A stretch of 64,000 nt of DNA. Origin: Gemmatimonadota bacterium (GTDB taxonomy: Bacteria; Gemmatimonadota; Gemmatimonadetes; Gemmatimonadales; GWC2-71-9). The stretch lies in NCBI GenBank assembly GCA_003222195.1, contig QHVB01000030.1, forward strand, positions 206,170 through 270,169. Direction: 5' to 3'. Under the pieces are notes generated by a model. That model ran no database searches and was not told the origin of the DNA. It saw only the letters and a program-made list of their open reading frames with translations. The position numbers and the translations under genes were made by a program. Every line of letters starts with the position of its first letter. Position 1 is the first letter of the stretch. This document shows, piece by piece, positions 1 through 11,319 of the stretch.

Positions 1-3055
<3,055 letters not shown>

Positions 3056-3146
3056 CAGCCTTCATTCTATTGACAGATCGCCACCCCCGGCGGACCTTGG
3101 GGCGGTCTGCGCCGTCGATTCGTCACCCCTCTAAATGGAGTCCCGC

Positions 3147-4736
3147 ATGAATTTGTGGGCTACCAAATCCATCGCGACGCTGCGCGCCGAGGCTGACCAG
3201 GCGGGCGAGCACCAGCTGAAACGGGCGCTCACGCCGCTCAACCTGATTACCCTCGGCATCGGCGCCATCATCGGCGCCGGCATCTTCGTGCTCACGGGCC
3301 AGGCCGCCGCGCAGTACGCGGGGCCCGCCGTGTGGATCTCCATGATCCTGGTCGGCATCGCCTGCGCCTTCGCCGGCCTCTGCTACGCCGAAATGGCGAG
3401 CGCCGTGCCGGTCGCGGGCAGCGCGTACACCTACTCGTACGCGACGATGGGTGAGCTGATCGCGTGGATCATCGGCTGGGATCTCGTGCTCGAGTATGCC
3501 GCCGGTGCCGCGACCGTGGGGGTGGGCTGGTCGGGCCACTTCGTGAGCCTGCTGGGGAATTTCGGTCTCAAGCTTCCGGCGGGGCTCACGGCCGCGCCGA
3601 CCACGTGGTGCACTGCCGCGAACGTCCAGGCTGGCCTCGCAGGTTGCGCGCACACCGGGCTCAACCTCACAGGCGCTATCGTCAACCTGCCGGCGGTGTT
3701 CGTCGTGGCACTGATGTCCACGATCCTGGTGATCGGCATTAAGGAATCGGCGAAGGTCAACAATTTCATCGTGCTGCTCAAGCTCACTATCATCTTCCTG
3801 ATCGTCGCGGTGGGCCTGACCCACATCACCGCCGCCAACTGGAAGCCGCTCATCCCGCCGAACACCGGGGAGTGGGGCACCTACGGGATCTCCGGTATCC
3901 TGCGCGGCGCGGGGCTGGTGTTCTTCGCCTACATCGGATTCGACGCCGTCTCGACGGCGGCGCAGGAGGCGCGCAATCCGCAAAAGGATATGCCGATCGG
4001 CATCCTCGGCTCGCTCTTCGTCTGCACATTGCTGTACGTCATCGTGTCGGCGCTGCTGACCGGCATGGTCAGCTACAAAGAACTCCTCGCCCTGCAGACT
4101 TCCTCGCCGCCCGACTACGCCGCCCCGATGGCGTACGCGATGAAGCACGTCGGCGCGCCGGAATGGGTTCGGATCTCCGTGGACGTCGGCGCCGTGCTGG
4201 GTCTCGGCTCGGTGATCCTCGTGATGTTGCTCGGCCAGTCGCGTGTGTTCTACTCGATGTCGCGCGACGGCCTGCTCGGCGGCTGGGCAGGAAGGGTGCA
4301 TCCCAAATTCCGCACTCCATACCTATCGACGATCTACACGGGCATCGCGGTGGGCCTCGCGACCGGGCTCTTGCCGCTGCAGCTGCTCGGGCAGCTCGTG
4401 AACATCGGCACCCTGCTCGCGTTCGTCCTGGTGTGCGCCGGCGTGTGGATTTTGCGCAAGAAGCGGCCCGACCTCGACCGGCCGTTCCGGACGCCATGGG
4501 TGCCGTTCGTGCCGATCGCCGGCGTGGTCTGCTGCCTCGGGCTGATGGCGACGCTCCCGGCCGATACCTGGATCCGGCTGATTGTCTGGCTGCTGATCGG
4601 ATTCACCATCTACTTTGGATACAGCCGCAAACACAGCCGCCTCCAGCGCGAGCTGGCGGGTGCTGCGGGCGGGCCACCGCCGAGCATGGGTGGGGGTGGG
4701 GGTGGGGGGCCGAGAGGCCAGCCGCCGCGCCGGTAA
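3147..4736 (+). CDS. APC-family amino acid permease (cationic amino acid transporter type)
   Basis: A 529-residue inner membrane permease of the amino acid-polyamine-organocation superfamily. The N-terminal signature LGIGAIIGAGIFVLTGQAA in the first helix and about 12 hydrophobic segments place it with CAT/YfnA-like transporters, which import basic or branched amino acids with protons. I place the start at 3147 because GGAG at 3137-3140 stands 6 bases upstream, and because relatives begin with a short 'MNLWxxKSI' stretch; an ATG at 3135 would include that ribosome site in the coding region. The C-terminus carries an unusual Gly/Pro/Arg-rich tail (GGPPPSMGGGGGGGPRG), probably disordered. Confidence 0.9.
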   Translation: MNLWATKSIATLRAEADQAGEHQLKRALTPLNLITLGIGAIIGAGIFVLTGQAAAQYAGPAVWISMILVGIACAFAGLCYAEMASAVPVAGSAYTYSYATMGELIAWIIGWDLVLEYAAGAATVGVGWSGHFVSLLGNFGLKLPAGLTAAPTTWCTAANVQAGLAGCAHTGLNLTGAIVNLPAVFVVALMSTILVIGIKESAKVNNFIVLLKLTIIFLIVAVGLTHITAANWKPLIPPNTGEWGTYGISGILRGAGLVFFAYIGFDAVSTAAQEARNPQKDMPIGILGSLFVCTLLYVIVSALLTGMVSYKELLALQTSSPPDYAAPMAYAMKHVGAPEWVRISVDVGAVLGLGSVILVMLLGQSRVFYSMSRDGLLGGWAGRVHPKFRTPYLSTIYTGIAVGLATGLLPLQLLGQLVNIGTLLAFVLVCAGVWILRKKRPDLDRPFRTPWVPFVPIAGVVCCLGLMATLPADTWIRLIVWLLIGFTIYFGYSRKHSRLQRELAGAAGGPPPSMGGGGGGGPRGQPPRR

Positions 4737-4822
4737 ACACGCGGAGCAGCACCGGCGCCGACCGAAAACACGACCAAAGGAGCTAGATCGGCGCCGGGTA
4801 CGAGGCGATTATCTTCCCCGCA

Positions 4823-5854
4823 ATGAACCCGAACGGCGTTCCGGTTCCCCCTGCCCGTGCGCAGGCGGCGCGCGACGTCGCGGCGGCGCTCACCAGTGCC
4901 CGCCACGTCGTTTTGACGACTCATGTCAACGCCGATGGCGACGGGGTCGGGAGCGAGATCGGGCTGTGGTATCTGTTGCGCGCCCGCGATGTTTCGGTCA
5001 GCATCGCCAATCCCACGGAGATCCCCGAGCGGTTCCACTTCCTGGTTCCCGATGGCGCTGATGCGAGCGACCGGGCGGCGCGCGAGATCGAGCGCGCCGA
5101 TCTCGTCGTCTCGGTGGACATCGGGGACCTCAGCAGACTCGGCAACTTGGCGACGGTGATCAGCAAGCGACACCCGCCCCCTCCGCTCGTCTGCATCGAT
5201 CATCATGTCGGTCCGGTGAAATTGCCTGCGGGCCCCGTCCTCATCGCGCCAGAAGCGACCGCCACCGCCGAGCTCGTCTTCGATCTTGCCAGCGTGGCGG
5301 GATGGCCGCTGACGCCCGAAGTCGCGCAGGCGCTCTATGTCGGGCTGCTCACCGATACCGGCGGATTCCGGTTCTCGAATACCACCGCGCGCGCGCTGCG
5401 CGTCGCGGCCGTCTTGCTCGAGAAGGGCGTCGACCCCGAGTCCATCTACGCGTCGGTGTACGCCAGCGCGCCGGAGGGCCGGGTACGGCTGCTCGCCGAA
5501 GTTCTGCAGACGTTGGTCGTGGAGCCGGAGGTCGGACTCGCGTGGGTGAGCGTGCCGGCGGACGCGCTGCGCCGCCACGAGGTGACGGCGGACGACCTCG
5601 ACGGCATCGTCGAATTCCCGCGGTCGATCGCCGGTGTCCGCATGGCGCTCCTGTTCCGGCACATCGGCAACGGCCGGATCAAGGTCTCATTCCGCTCGAT
5701 GGGCGAGGTGGACGTCGCAGAGCTCGCCCACCAATTCGGCGGCGGCGGCCATCATCGCGCGGCGGGCGCGTCGTTGCCGGGGACCATGGCGGACGTGGAG
5801 GAGAAGGTGCTGAACGCCGCGCGCGCATTCCTCGCCAACGGGAAGTCCGCGTGA
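4823..5854 (+). CDS. nrnA: DHH/DHHA1 phosphoesterase, NrnA-like oligoribonuclease/pAp phosphatase
   Basis: A 343-residue cytoplasmic DHH-family phosphoesterase that degrades nano-RNA and converts pAp to AMP in characterised relatives. The first metal-binding motif THVNADGDGVGSE is near residue 34, the DHH motif (CIDHHVG) near residue 128, and the DHHA1 glycine-rich signature FGGGGHHRAAGA near residue 310. A TATCTT box at 4810-4815 ends 7 bases before the ATG and no Shine-Dalgarno sequence is seen, suggesting a leaderless start. The stop overlaps the GTG of the next gene by four bases, so it is probably co-transcribed and translationally coupled with mrp. Confidence 0.92.
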   Translation: MNPNGVPVPPARAQAARDVAAALTSARHVVLTTHVNADGDGVGSEIGLWYLLRARDVSVSIANPTEIPERFHFLVPDGADASDRAAREIERADLVVSVDIGDLSRLGNLATVISKRHPPPPLVCIDHHVGPVKLPAGPVLIAPEATATAELVFDLASVAGWPLTPEVAQALYVGLLTDTGGFRFSNTTARALRVAAVLLEKGVDPESIYASVYASAPEGRVRLLAEVLQTLVVEPEVGLAWVSVPADALRRHEVTADDLDGIVEFPRSIAGVRMALLFRHIGNGRIKVSFRSMGEVDVAELAHQFGGGGHHRAAGASLPGTMADVEEKVLNAARAFLANGKSA

Positions 5855-6978
5855 GCGAACAGGCGATCAAAACGGACGTTGAGCAGATGCTGGGCGGGAT
5901 TACCAGTCCCCGCCACGGGCGCGACCTCATGTCCGCCGGGATGGTGCGCGACATCACGGTCGATGCGGCGGGGGCCGTTACGTTCACCTTCGTGCTTACC
6001 CGCGAAGATCCGGGCTCTCTGGCGCGTCAGGCGCGCAAAGCGGTGGAGAGTGTGCCGGGCGTGAGCGCGGTCAAAATGAACGTTGTGGATTCAGCTGATG
6101 GGAGCGCCCAACCGGCTGCCCGGCCGTCCGGGGGGGGCCGTCCGGCCGCCGCCCCCTCCCCTCCGGCGCCACCGACGCCTGACGAAATGCCGTCACTCGG
6201 CAAGGTTCTCGCGATCTCGAGCGGCAAGGGCGGGGTCGGCAAGTCCACCGTCTCGGCAAACCTGGCGGCTGCACTGGCCCAGGACGGACATCGGGTCGCC
6301 CTCATGGATGCCGACATCTACGGGCCCAACATCCCGCGCATGTTCGGCGCCAACGCGAAGCCCGACGTGCAAGGCGGCAAAATTCAGCCGCTCGAGGCGC
6401 ATGGCGTGAAGCTGATGTCGCTCGGCTTCATCGTGGAGCGGGATGCGCCCGCGATTTGGCGCGGGCCGATCATCATGAAGATCATCACGCAATTCCTGCG
6501 CGATGTGGCGTGGGGTGAGCTGGACTATTTCCTGGTCGATCTTCCACCGGGCACGGGCGACGCCCAGCTTTCACTGACGCAAATCGTGCGCTTGCACGGG
6601 GCGATCATCGTGACTACGCCACAGGAGATGGCGGTCGGCGATTCGCTCCGCGGCGCAAAGATGTTCGAGCGCGTCGGGGTCGGCGTCGTGGGGATCGTGG
6701 AAAACATGAGCTATTTCGTGTGTCCCGACTGCCACGCCCGATCGGAGATCTTTCTGGCCGGCGGCGGCACCCGCTTGGCCGCGGAGCTCGGCGTTCCGCT
6801 GCTCGGGCAAATTCCATTACAGGCGGGGATGGCGGAGCTCGCCGATCGGGGCGAGCCGATCGTCGTGAGCCAGCCCGATTCGCCCGCGGGCATTGCGCTG
6901 CGCGAGCTGGCCCGAACCGTTGCCACTCGCACGGCGGGCCTGGCGCCGGCGCTTCCGATCAGCGCAGCGCCGCGCTGA
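5851..6978 (+). CDS. mrp: Mrp/ApbC/NBP35-family iron-sulfur cluster carrier ATPase
   Basis: A 375-residue P-loop ATPase that binds and transfers Fe-S clusters in the cytoplasm. It has an N-terminal MIP18/DUF59-like domain (about residues 1-90), a Pro/Ala-rich linker (about 90-120), then the deviant Walker A SSGKGGVGKSTVSANLA, a switch region DADIYGPNIPRM, and the cluster-ligand motif CPDCHA near residue 292. The GTG at 5851 overlaps the nrnA stop as GTGA; the reading frame is open further upstream but only this start gives the normal N-terminus. An AAPSPPAPPTP linker is encoded by a low-complexity GC stretch. Confidence 0.95.
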   Translation: MSEQAIKTDVEQMLGGITSPRHGRDLMSAGMVRDITVDAAGAVTFTFVLTREDPGSLARQARKAVESVPGVSAVKMNVVDSADGSAQPAARPSGGGRPAAAPSPPAPPTPDEMPSLGKVLAISSGKGGVGKSTVSANLAAALAQDGHRVALMDADIYGPNIPRMFGANAKPDVQGGKIQPLEAHGVKLMSLGFIVERDAPAIWRGPIIMKIITQFLRDVAWGELDYFLVDLPPGTGDAQLSLTQIVRLHGAIIVTTPQEMAVGDSLRGAKMFERVGVGVVGIVENMSYFVCPDCHARSEIFLAGGGTRLAAELGVPLLGQIPLQAGMAELADRGEPIVVSQPDSPAGIALRELARTVATRTAGLAPALPISAAPR

Positions 6979-6979
6979 C

Positions 6980-8167
6980 GTGCAGGCGCTCGTCGCAGTC
7001 GTGCTGTTGCTGCAGAGCGCTCCTCTCGCGCTCCCCGGTTCTCCCCCCCCTTGGTTCGGTCCAGGGCCGGAGGCGCTGCGCGCATTGCGGGCGGGCCTCG
7101 ACACCCTGTACGGCGGGGATTTCGAAGCCGCGGCGAACTACTTCGCCGAGCTGGCGGTGCACGACACGACGGATCCTGCGCCGGTCGTCTTCCAGGCGGG
7201 CGCGTACATCTGGTGGGCGTCGGCCAAGGATTCCGCCGACTTTGCGCTCCAACGCATCGACTCGCTTCTCGGTGTGGCGCTGACGCGGGCCCGCGCGGCC
7301 GGCCAGCCCGGGGAATTCTGGCTGGCGACCGCGCTCGGGTACCGGGCGCGCCAGCGCGAGGAACACGGCCATGGGTACGGTGCGGCGAAGGATGCGAAAG
7401 CGATGCGCGACATTTATCGTCGCCTGCTACTAGCCGATTCCAGCTGCGCGGACTGTTACCTGGGCCTGGGCGTGTACGACTACGGCTTGGCGCGCGCCGG
7501 CGCCTTTGCGCGGTTCGTCGCGCGGATCATTGGCTTGGGCAGTGGCAATGCAGAGCGGGGAATCCGGTACATGCGCCATGCCGCCCACGACGGCGACCTG
7601 GCGCGGGTCGAGAGCACGTGGGTCCTGGCCGCCGCCTTGATGCGGGAAGCGGCGCGCGATCCGGCGGGGCGCGCGGTGCTCGAGCGCGAAGCGCGCGGCT
7701 GCGTCGAAGGTCTCGCCGAGCGCTATCCGCGCAATCCGGTATTTCAGCGGTTCTTGCGGGAGGTACCCGCGAAGACCTCAGCGGCTGAAGCGATAGGAGC
7801 GGTGGGTGCCGCGCCGGCGGCGATTGTCGGAACGCCGGTCCGGCGGCATGAGCGCGGCGAGTTTGCCGAGCATGTTGTGCAAATGACTCGTCACGGTGTT
7901 CGTCGCGATGTTGAGCCACTGCGCAATCTCTTTGTTGCCGAGTCCCGCCGCGATCAGCTCTTTGATTTCCTGCTCCCGCTTGGTGAGGCGCACGTCGCCG
8001 CGCGAGGGGGCACTGCCGCTCATGGTGCCGGCGCCCCCTGCGAGTCGATCGGCGGGCTCGCGTGCGAGAACATCGCACACGCTCGCGACGGTCCCGTTGC
8101 TGCGACGCTCCGCACGGCGCCGACGCTCGACATGGCGAAGTTGATTCATGACGAATCGCTCTTTTAG
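6980..8167 (+). CDS. Secreted alpha-helical repeat protein of unknown function; 3' part antisense to a regulator gene
   Basis: A 395-residue protein starting with GTG one base after mrp. It opens with a short signal peptide (MQALVAVVLLLQSAPLALPG). Residues of about 30-270 look like TPR-type helical pairs (ADSSCADCYLGLGVYDYGLARAG; LAERYPRNPVFQRFL). I do not recognise a named family. From about base 7781 onward the reading frame is purely antisense to the LuxR-type gene on the other strand and loses the helical-repeat pattern, becoming rich in His and Arg. In the other two frames, stops occur at 7786-7788 and 7794-7796. So the natural protein may end near 7790 with a frameshift in this copy, or the two genes really overlap by about 370 bases. 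Confidence 0.6.
   Translation: MQALVAVVLLLQSAPLALPGSPPPWFGPGPEALRALRAGLDTLYGGDFEAAANYFAELAVHDTTDPAPVVFQAGAYIWWASAKDSADFALQRIDSLLGVALTRARAAGQPGEFWLATALGYRARQREEHGHGYGAAKDAKAMRDIYRRLLLADSSCADCYLGLGVYDYGLARAGAFARFVARIIGLGSGNAERGIRYMRHAAHDGDLARVESTWVLAAALMREAARDPAGRAVLEREARGCVEGLAERYPRNPVFQRFLREVPAKTSAAEAIGAVGAAPAAIVGTPVRRHERGEFAEHVVQMTRHGVRRDVEPLRNLFVAESRRDQLFDFLLPLGEAHVAARGGTAAHGAGAPCESIGGLACENIAHARDGPVAATLRTAPTLDMAKLIHDESLF
7778..8149 (-). CDS. Small LuxR/GerE-type helix-turn-helix transcriptional regulator
   Basis: Up to 123 residues. Residues of about 53-110 are an unmistakable GerE/LuxR DNA-binding domain: RLTKREQEIKELIAAGLGNK, followed by EIAQWLNIATNTVTSHLHNM. No receiver, PAS or autoinducer domain is present, so any input must come from elsewhere. 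The N-terminal 42 residues are Arg-rich and poorly convincing. An internal ATG at 8023 preceded by AGGGGGC would give an 81-residue protein that is almost only the DNA-binding domain. If the long form is used, its ATG lies right against the start region of the divergent MASE1-GGDEF gene. Confidence 0.75.
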   Translation of the reverse strand: MNQLRHVERRRRAERRSNGTVASVCDVLAREPADRLAGGAGTMSGSAPSRGDVRLTKREQEIKELIAAGLGNKEIAQWLNIATNTVTSHLHNMLGKLAALMPPDRRSDNRRRRGTHRSYRFSR

Positions 8168-8177
8168 CTTAGCCCCG

Positions 8178-9554
8178 ATGAGCCAATCATTACGCCGTGT
8201 GGCGTTGTTGTTCGGGCTCGCTGCTGTCTATTATTTCGCCGCCAAACTCGGTCTGCGGTTCGCGTACATCAACAGCAGCGTCACGACGATCTGGCCGCCC
8301 ACCGGGATCGCCCTCGCCGCGTTCGTGCTGCTCGGCTATCGCGTCTGGCCTGCGATTCTCGGTGCCGCGTTTCTCGCGAACTTCGCGACGACCGGCGCCG
8401 TGCTGCCTTCCATCGGCATCGCGATCGGCAATACCGCCGAGGGACTGCTCGGCGCGTATCTCGTCAACCGGTTCGCGCGCGGCGGCCGCGTCTTCAATCG
8501 GGTCCGCGACATCCTCCGGTTCACACTGCTCGCGGCGCTGGTCAGCACCGTCGTCTCAGCCACCATCGGCATCCTGTCTCTGCTGCTCGGCGGGCTCGTC
8601 TCGTGGAGCGACGTGCCGCGGGTATGGCTGACCTGGTGGCTCGGCGACGCGGTCGGCGACATCGTCATCGCGCCCGCGCTGATGCTTTGGATCGGCGTCA
8701 AGCCCGCGGCACGCTGGACTCGCCAGCAGCTGTGGGAAGCGATCGCGTTGACCGTCGTGACCGTGCTCGTCACGTTCGCGATGTTCGGCGGTGTCTTCCC
8801 ATCTCGCCATTACCCGCTCACCGTGCTGCTCTGGCCGGTGCTTATCTGGGTCGCCTTCCGGTTCGGTCCGCGTGAGGCGGCCGGGGCGATGATGATCGTC
8901 TCGTTCACCGGCATCTTTCGCACGCTGGATGGCGTCGGCCCGTTTTCGGTGTATGCGCCGGGGGAATCGTTGGTGCTCCTGCAGGTGTGGACCGGGATCA
9001 CCGCGGTCACGAGTCTCGTGCTCGCGGCCGTCGTCGCCGCGCAGCGCGAGCTGCAGGGCACCTGGCGGGAGCTGGCCGTCACGGATCCGCTGACGGGACT
9101 CGCCAATCATCGCCAGCTGGTGCAGGCGCTCGACGGCGAGATCAAGCGCTCGCGCCGCACCGCGCAGCCGCTCGCGGTGGTGCTGCTCGACCTCGACGGC
9201 CTGAAGCAGATCAACGATCGGCACGGCCACCTCGCGGGGAGCCTCGCGATCCGGCGCGTGGCCGAGGCGCTGCTCGGCTCGTGCCGCGCGACCGACACGG
9301 CCGCCCGGTTCGGCGGCGACGAGTTCGCGCTCGTGCTCCCGGAGACGGGGGAAGCGGCGGCGTGGCACGTGGCGCGCGGGGTGTCCGACCGGTTGGCGAC
9401 GGACGCCGAGAAGCCGAACTTGTCGATCAGTGTCGGGGTGGCCGTCTACCCCGGGCACGGCGACACGGTCGAGGCCCTGCTAAACGCAGCGGATATCGCG
9501 CTGTACGAGACCAAGGAACGCCGTAAGAGCAGGGCCTCAGGGCTTGCTCCTTAA
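8178..9554 (+). CDS. MASE1-GGDEF diguanylate cyclase
   Basis: A 458-residue inner membrane protein. Residues of about 5-290 form the multi-helix MASE1 sensor (YYFAAKLGLRFAYIN, TTIWPPTGIALAAFVLLGYR). A short linker follows, and then a GGDEF domain (about 300-455) with DPLTGLANHRQL and the intact active-site loop ARFGGDEFALVLPETG. It should make c-di-GMP in response to a membrane signal. I see no RxxD product-inhibition site just ahead of GGDEF. I choose the ATG at 8178 over the one at 8148, because TAGCTT at 8165-8170 ends 7 bases before it and the upstream ATG would collide with the divergent regulator's start. The stressosome genes follow immediately. Confidence 0.92.
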   Translation: MSQSLRRVALLFGLAAVYYFAAKLGLRFAYINSSVTTIWPPTGIALAAFVLLGYRVWPAILGAAFLANFATTGAVLPSIGIAIGNTAEGLLGAYLVNRFARGGRVFNRVRDILRFTLLAALVSTVVSATIGILSLLLGGLVSWSDVPRVWLTWWLGDAVGDIVIAPALMLWIGVKPAARWTRQQLWEAIALTVVTVLVTFAMFGGVFPSRHYPLTVLLWPVLIWVAFRFGPREAAGAMMIVSFTGIFRTLDGVGPFSVYAPGESLVLLQVWTGITAVTSLVLAAVVAAQRELQGTWRELAVTDPLTGLANHRQLVQALDGEIKRSRRTAQPLAVVLLDLDGLKQINDRHGHLAGSLAIRRVAEALLGSCRATDTAARFGGDEFALVLPETGEAAAWHVARGVSDRLATDAEKPNLSISVGVAVYPGHGDTVEALLNAADIALYETKERRKSRASGLAP

Positions 9555-9578
9555 ACCAGCCGTACTAGGTTAGGAGCC

Positions 9579-10508
9579 ATGGTCGACAACCGTAAAGGCA
9601 TGAGCGTCTCGACGCGGGCGTCCGAAGCGCCGGCACTGTCCGAATCGTCGGCCGGCTTGCTGCGCGAGCTGGTCGCGCACCTGCGACAAAACCGCACGCA
9701 GCTGCGGGAGGAATGGGCGCGACGCATCACGCGCGCCGAGCTGCTCACGGCGATGACCGAAGAGGAAATCTTCGCCGAAGCGACCGCCGTCTACGACAAC
9801 TACGTGGAAGCGCTCGAGACGGGTACCTTCGAAGCCCTGCAAGCGTACTCGCGGCGACTGTCGGAGCGAATCATTCCGCGAGGCGTCGAAACAGACGAAG
9901 TCGTCGGAATCGTGCTGCTCCTGCGTGACGTGCTCGCCCGCTCGCTGTTCAACAAATACCAAGACAACGTCGAAAAGTTGAACCGGATCTTAGACAGTTA
10001 CGAGCCCGCGGCGAACCGCATCGCGAACACGGTGGCCGTCGGATTCGTGGAAGAGCGCGAGCGCATCATCCGGCAGCAACAGGAAGCCATCCGGGAGCTG
10101 TCGACGCCCGTGCTCCAGGTGCGCGAGCGGCTCCTGATTCTGCCGATCATCGGTGTCATCGACCCGCAGCGCGCCCGCCAGCTGACGGAGCAGCTGCTGC
10201 GCGCCATTCGCGCCAACCGCGCCAAAGTCGTCGTGATCGACGTGACCGGTGTGGCGGCCATGGACTCGGGCGTCGCGAATCACTTGGTGCAGACGGTTGA
10301 AGCCTCGCGCCTCCTCGGCGCCACCGTCATCGTGACGGGCCTGTCGCCCGAGATCGCGCAGACGCTCGTGACGATCGGCGTCGACCTCAGCGAAATGGCC
10401 ACGGTCGGTGACCTGCAGGGAGGCATTGAAGAGGCCGAGCGCTTGCTCGCCGATCGCGCGGCGCCGACGACGCAGGTCCGCGAAATCGCCCCAGAATCTA
10501 CGCGTTAG
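9579..10508 (+). CDS. rsbR: RsbR-type stressosome co-antagonist (N-terminal sensor + STAS)
   Basis: A 309-residue cytoplasmic protein. Residues of about 20-165 form a helical RsbR N-terminal sensor-like domain. The linker motif LSTPVLQVRERLLILPIIGVIDP, typical of RsbR, leads into a C-terminal STAS domain of about 185-300 with DVTGVAAMDSGVANHL. In Bacillus, RsbR and RsbS build the stressosome shell, and RsbT phosphorylates Thr/Ser residues in the STAS domains on stress. Here the DVTG threonine is conserved. TAGGTT at 9566-9571 lies 7 bases before the ATG; an AGGAG at 9573-9577 is too close (1 base) to be an ordinary ribosome site. First gene of rsbR-S-T-X. Confidence 0.92.
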   Translation: MVDNRKGMSVSTRASEAPALSESSAGLLRELVAHLRQNRTQLREEWARRITRAELLTAMTEEEIFAEATAVYDNYVEALETGTFEALQAYSRRLSERIIPRGVETDEVVGIVLLLRDVLARSLFNKYQDNVEKLNRILDSYEPAANRIANTVAVGFVEERERIIRQQQEAIRELSTPVLQVRERLLILPIIGVIDPQRARQLTEQLLRAIRANRAKVVVIDVTGVAAMDSGVANHLVQTVEASRLLGATVIVTGLSPEIAQTLVTIGVDLSEMATVGDLQGGIEEAERLLADRAAPTTQVREIAPESTR

Positions 10509-10520
10509 CCGGAGGCCGCC

Positions 10521-10919
10521 GTGGAAGTACCGATTCTGCGGCAGGGGCAATACCTCATTGCCTCGATTCAGTCCGCCCTCACAGACGCCGATCTCTCCCA
10601 TCTCCGTGAAGCGCTGATCGCCCAGGTCGGGCGGTCGCGCTGCCGCGGCGTCATTGTGGACGTCACCGCGCTCGACGTGATGGATTCGTTCGCGGTGCGA
10701 ACGCTGCGCGACATCGCGCACATGGCTCGCCTGCGCGGCGCCGAGACGGTCATCGTGGGCATTCAGCCCGACGTCGCATTCGCCATGGTGCAGCTCGGGC
10801 TGACGCTGAAAGGCGTCGCGACGGTGCTGGACCTCGAAGAAGGCCTCGCCTTCCTCAATCGCCGCACCGAAGAACGTACCTTCGAGACCAAACCCAAAAA
10901 GCCGAGCGGCCGTGGGTGA
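10521..10919 (+). CDS. rsbS: RsbS-type STAS-domain stressosome scaffold / RsbT antagonist
   Basis: A 132-residue single STAS-domain protein that binds and restrains the kinase RsbT until it is phosphorylated. The phospho-acceptor motif is present: DVTALDVMDSFAVRTL, with Ser56 in the place of the Bacillus RsbS phosphoserine. The GTG start at 10521 has a strong ribosome site GGAGG at 10511-10515, five bases upstream. The C-terminal extension after about residue 115 (EERTFETKPKKPSGRG) is charged and not part of the STAS fold. It lies 12 bases after rsbR and overlaps rsbT by 8 bases, so the module is one operon. Confidence 0.95.
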   Translation: MEVPILRQGQYLIASIQSALTDADLSHLREALIAQVGRSRCRGVIVDVTALDVMDSFAVRTLRDIAHMARLRGAETVIVGIQPDVAFAMVQLGLTLKGVATVLDLEEGLAFLNRRTEERTFETKPKKPSGRG

Positions 10920-11319
10920 TGAGCTGCGCCTGCCGATCGCCGCGGACGTTGATGTCGTTGAAGCCCGTCAACAAGGCCGCGCGCTAGCCGCCGTCGCAGG
11001 ATTCTCGAGCGGCGAGCAGACGGTCATTGCCGCCGCGATTTCCGAAATCGCCCGCAACATCCTGATGTACGCCAAGAAGGGTGAGATCATCCTCAGTCTC
11101 GTCCAGAATGGCGATCGCCAGGGCGTCTCCGTCGTCGCCATCGACCAGGGTCCCGGCATTACCGACATCGAGCGCGCAATGCAGTACGGCTACTCGACGT
11201 CCCACGGCGTCGGTGCCGGCCTGCCCGGCGCCAAGCGGCTCATGGACGACTTCGACCTTCAATCCACGCCCGGGCAGGGAACGACCGTCACGATGACGAA
11301 GTGGCGGCGGGCCATTTGA
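10912..11319 (+). CDS. rsbT: RsbT-type serine/threonine switch kinase (GHKL ATPase)
   Basis: A 135-residue anti-sigma-regulatory-type kinase. N box ISEIARNILMYAKKGEI, G1 box AIDQGPGI and the lid region STSHGVGAGLPGAKRLMDDF are all present, matching RsbT rather than RsbW. In known systems RsbT phosphorylates RsbR and RsbS, leaves the stressosome, and activates a downstream partner (RsbU phosphatase in Bacillus, a diguanylate cyclase in Moorella). No RsbU, RsbV, RsbW or sigma-B gene is in this window. The GTG start overlaps the end of rsbS. Confidence 0.95.
   Translation: MGDELRLPIAADVDVVEARQQGRALAAVAGFSSGEQTVIAAAISEIARNILMYAKKGEIILSLVQNGDRQGVSVVAIDQGPGITDIERAMQYGYSTSHGVGAGLPGAKRLMDDFDLQSTPGQGTTVTMTKWRRAI

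Noticed and set aside
3056..3146. TTGACA at 3070-3075 as promoter of the amino acid permease
   Set aside because: No acceptable -10 hexamer at 16-18 bases downstream; only GACCTT is found there, so I did not list it. The gap otherwise shows only the ribosome site GGAG.
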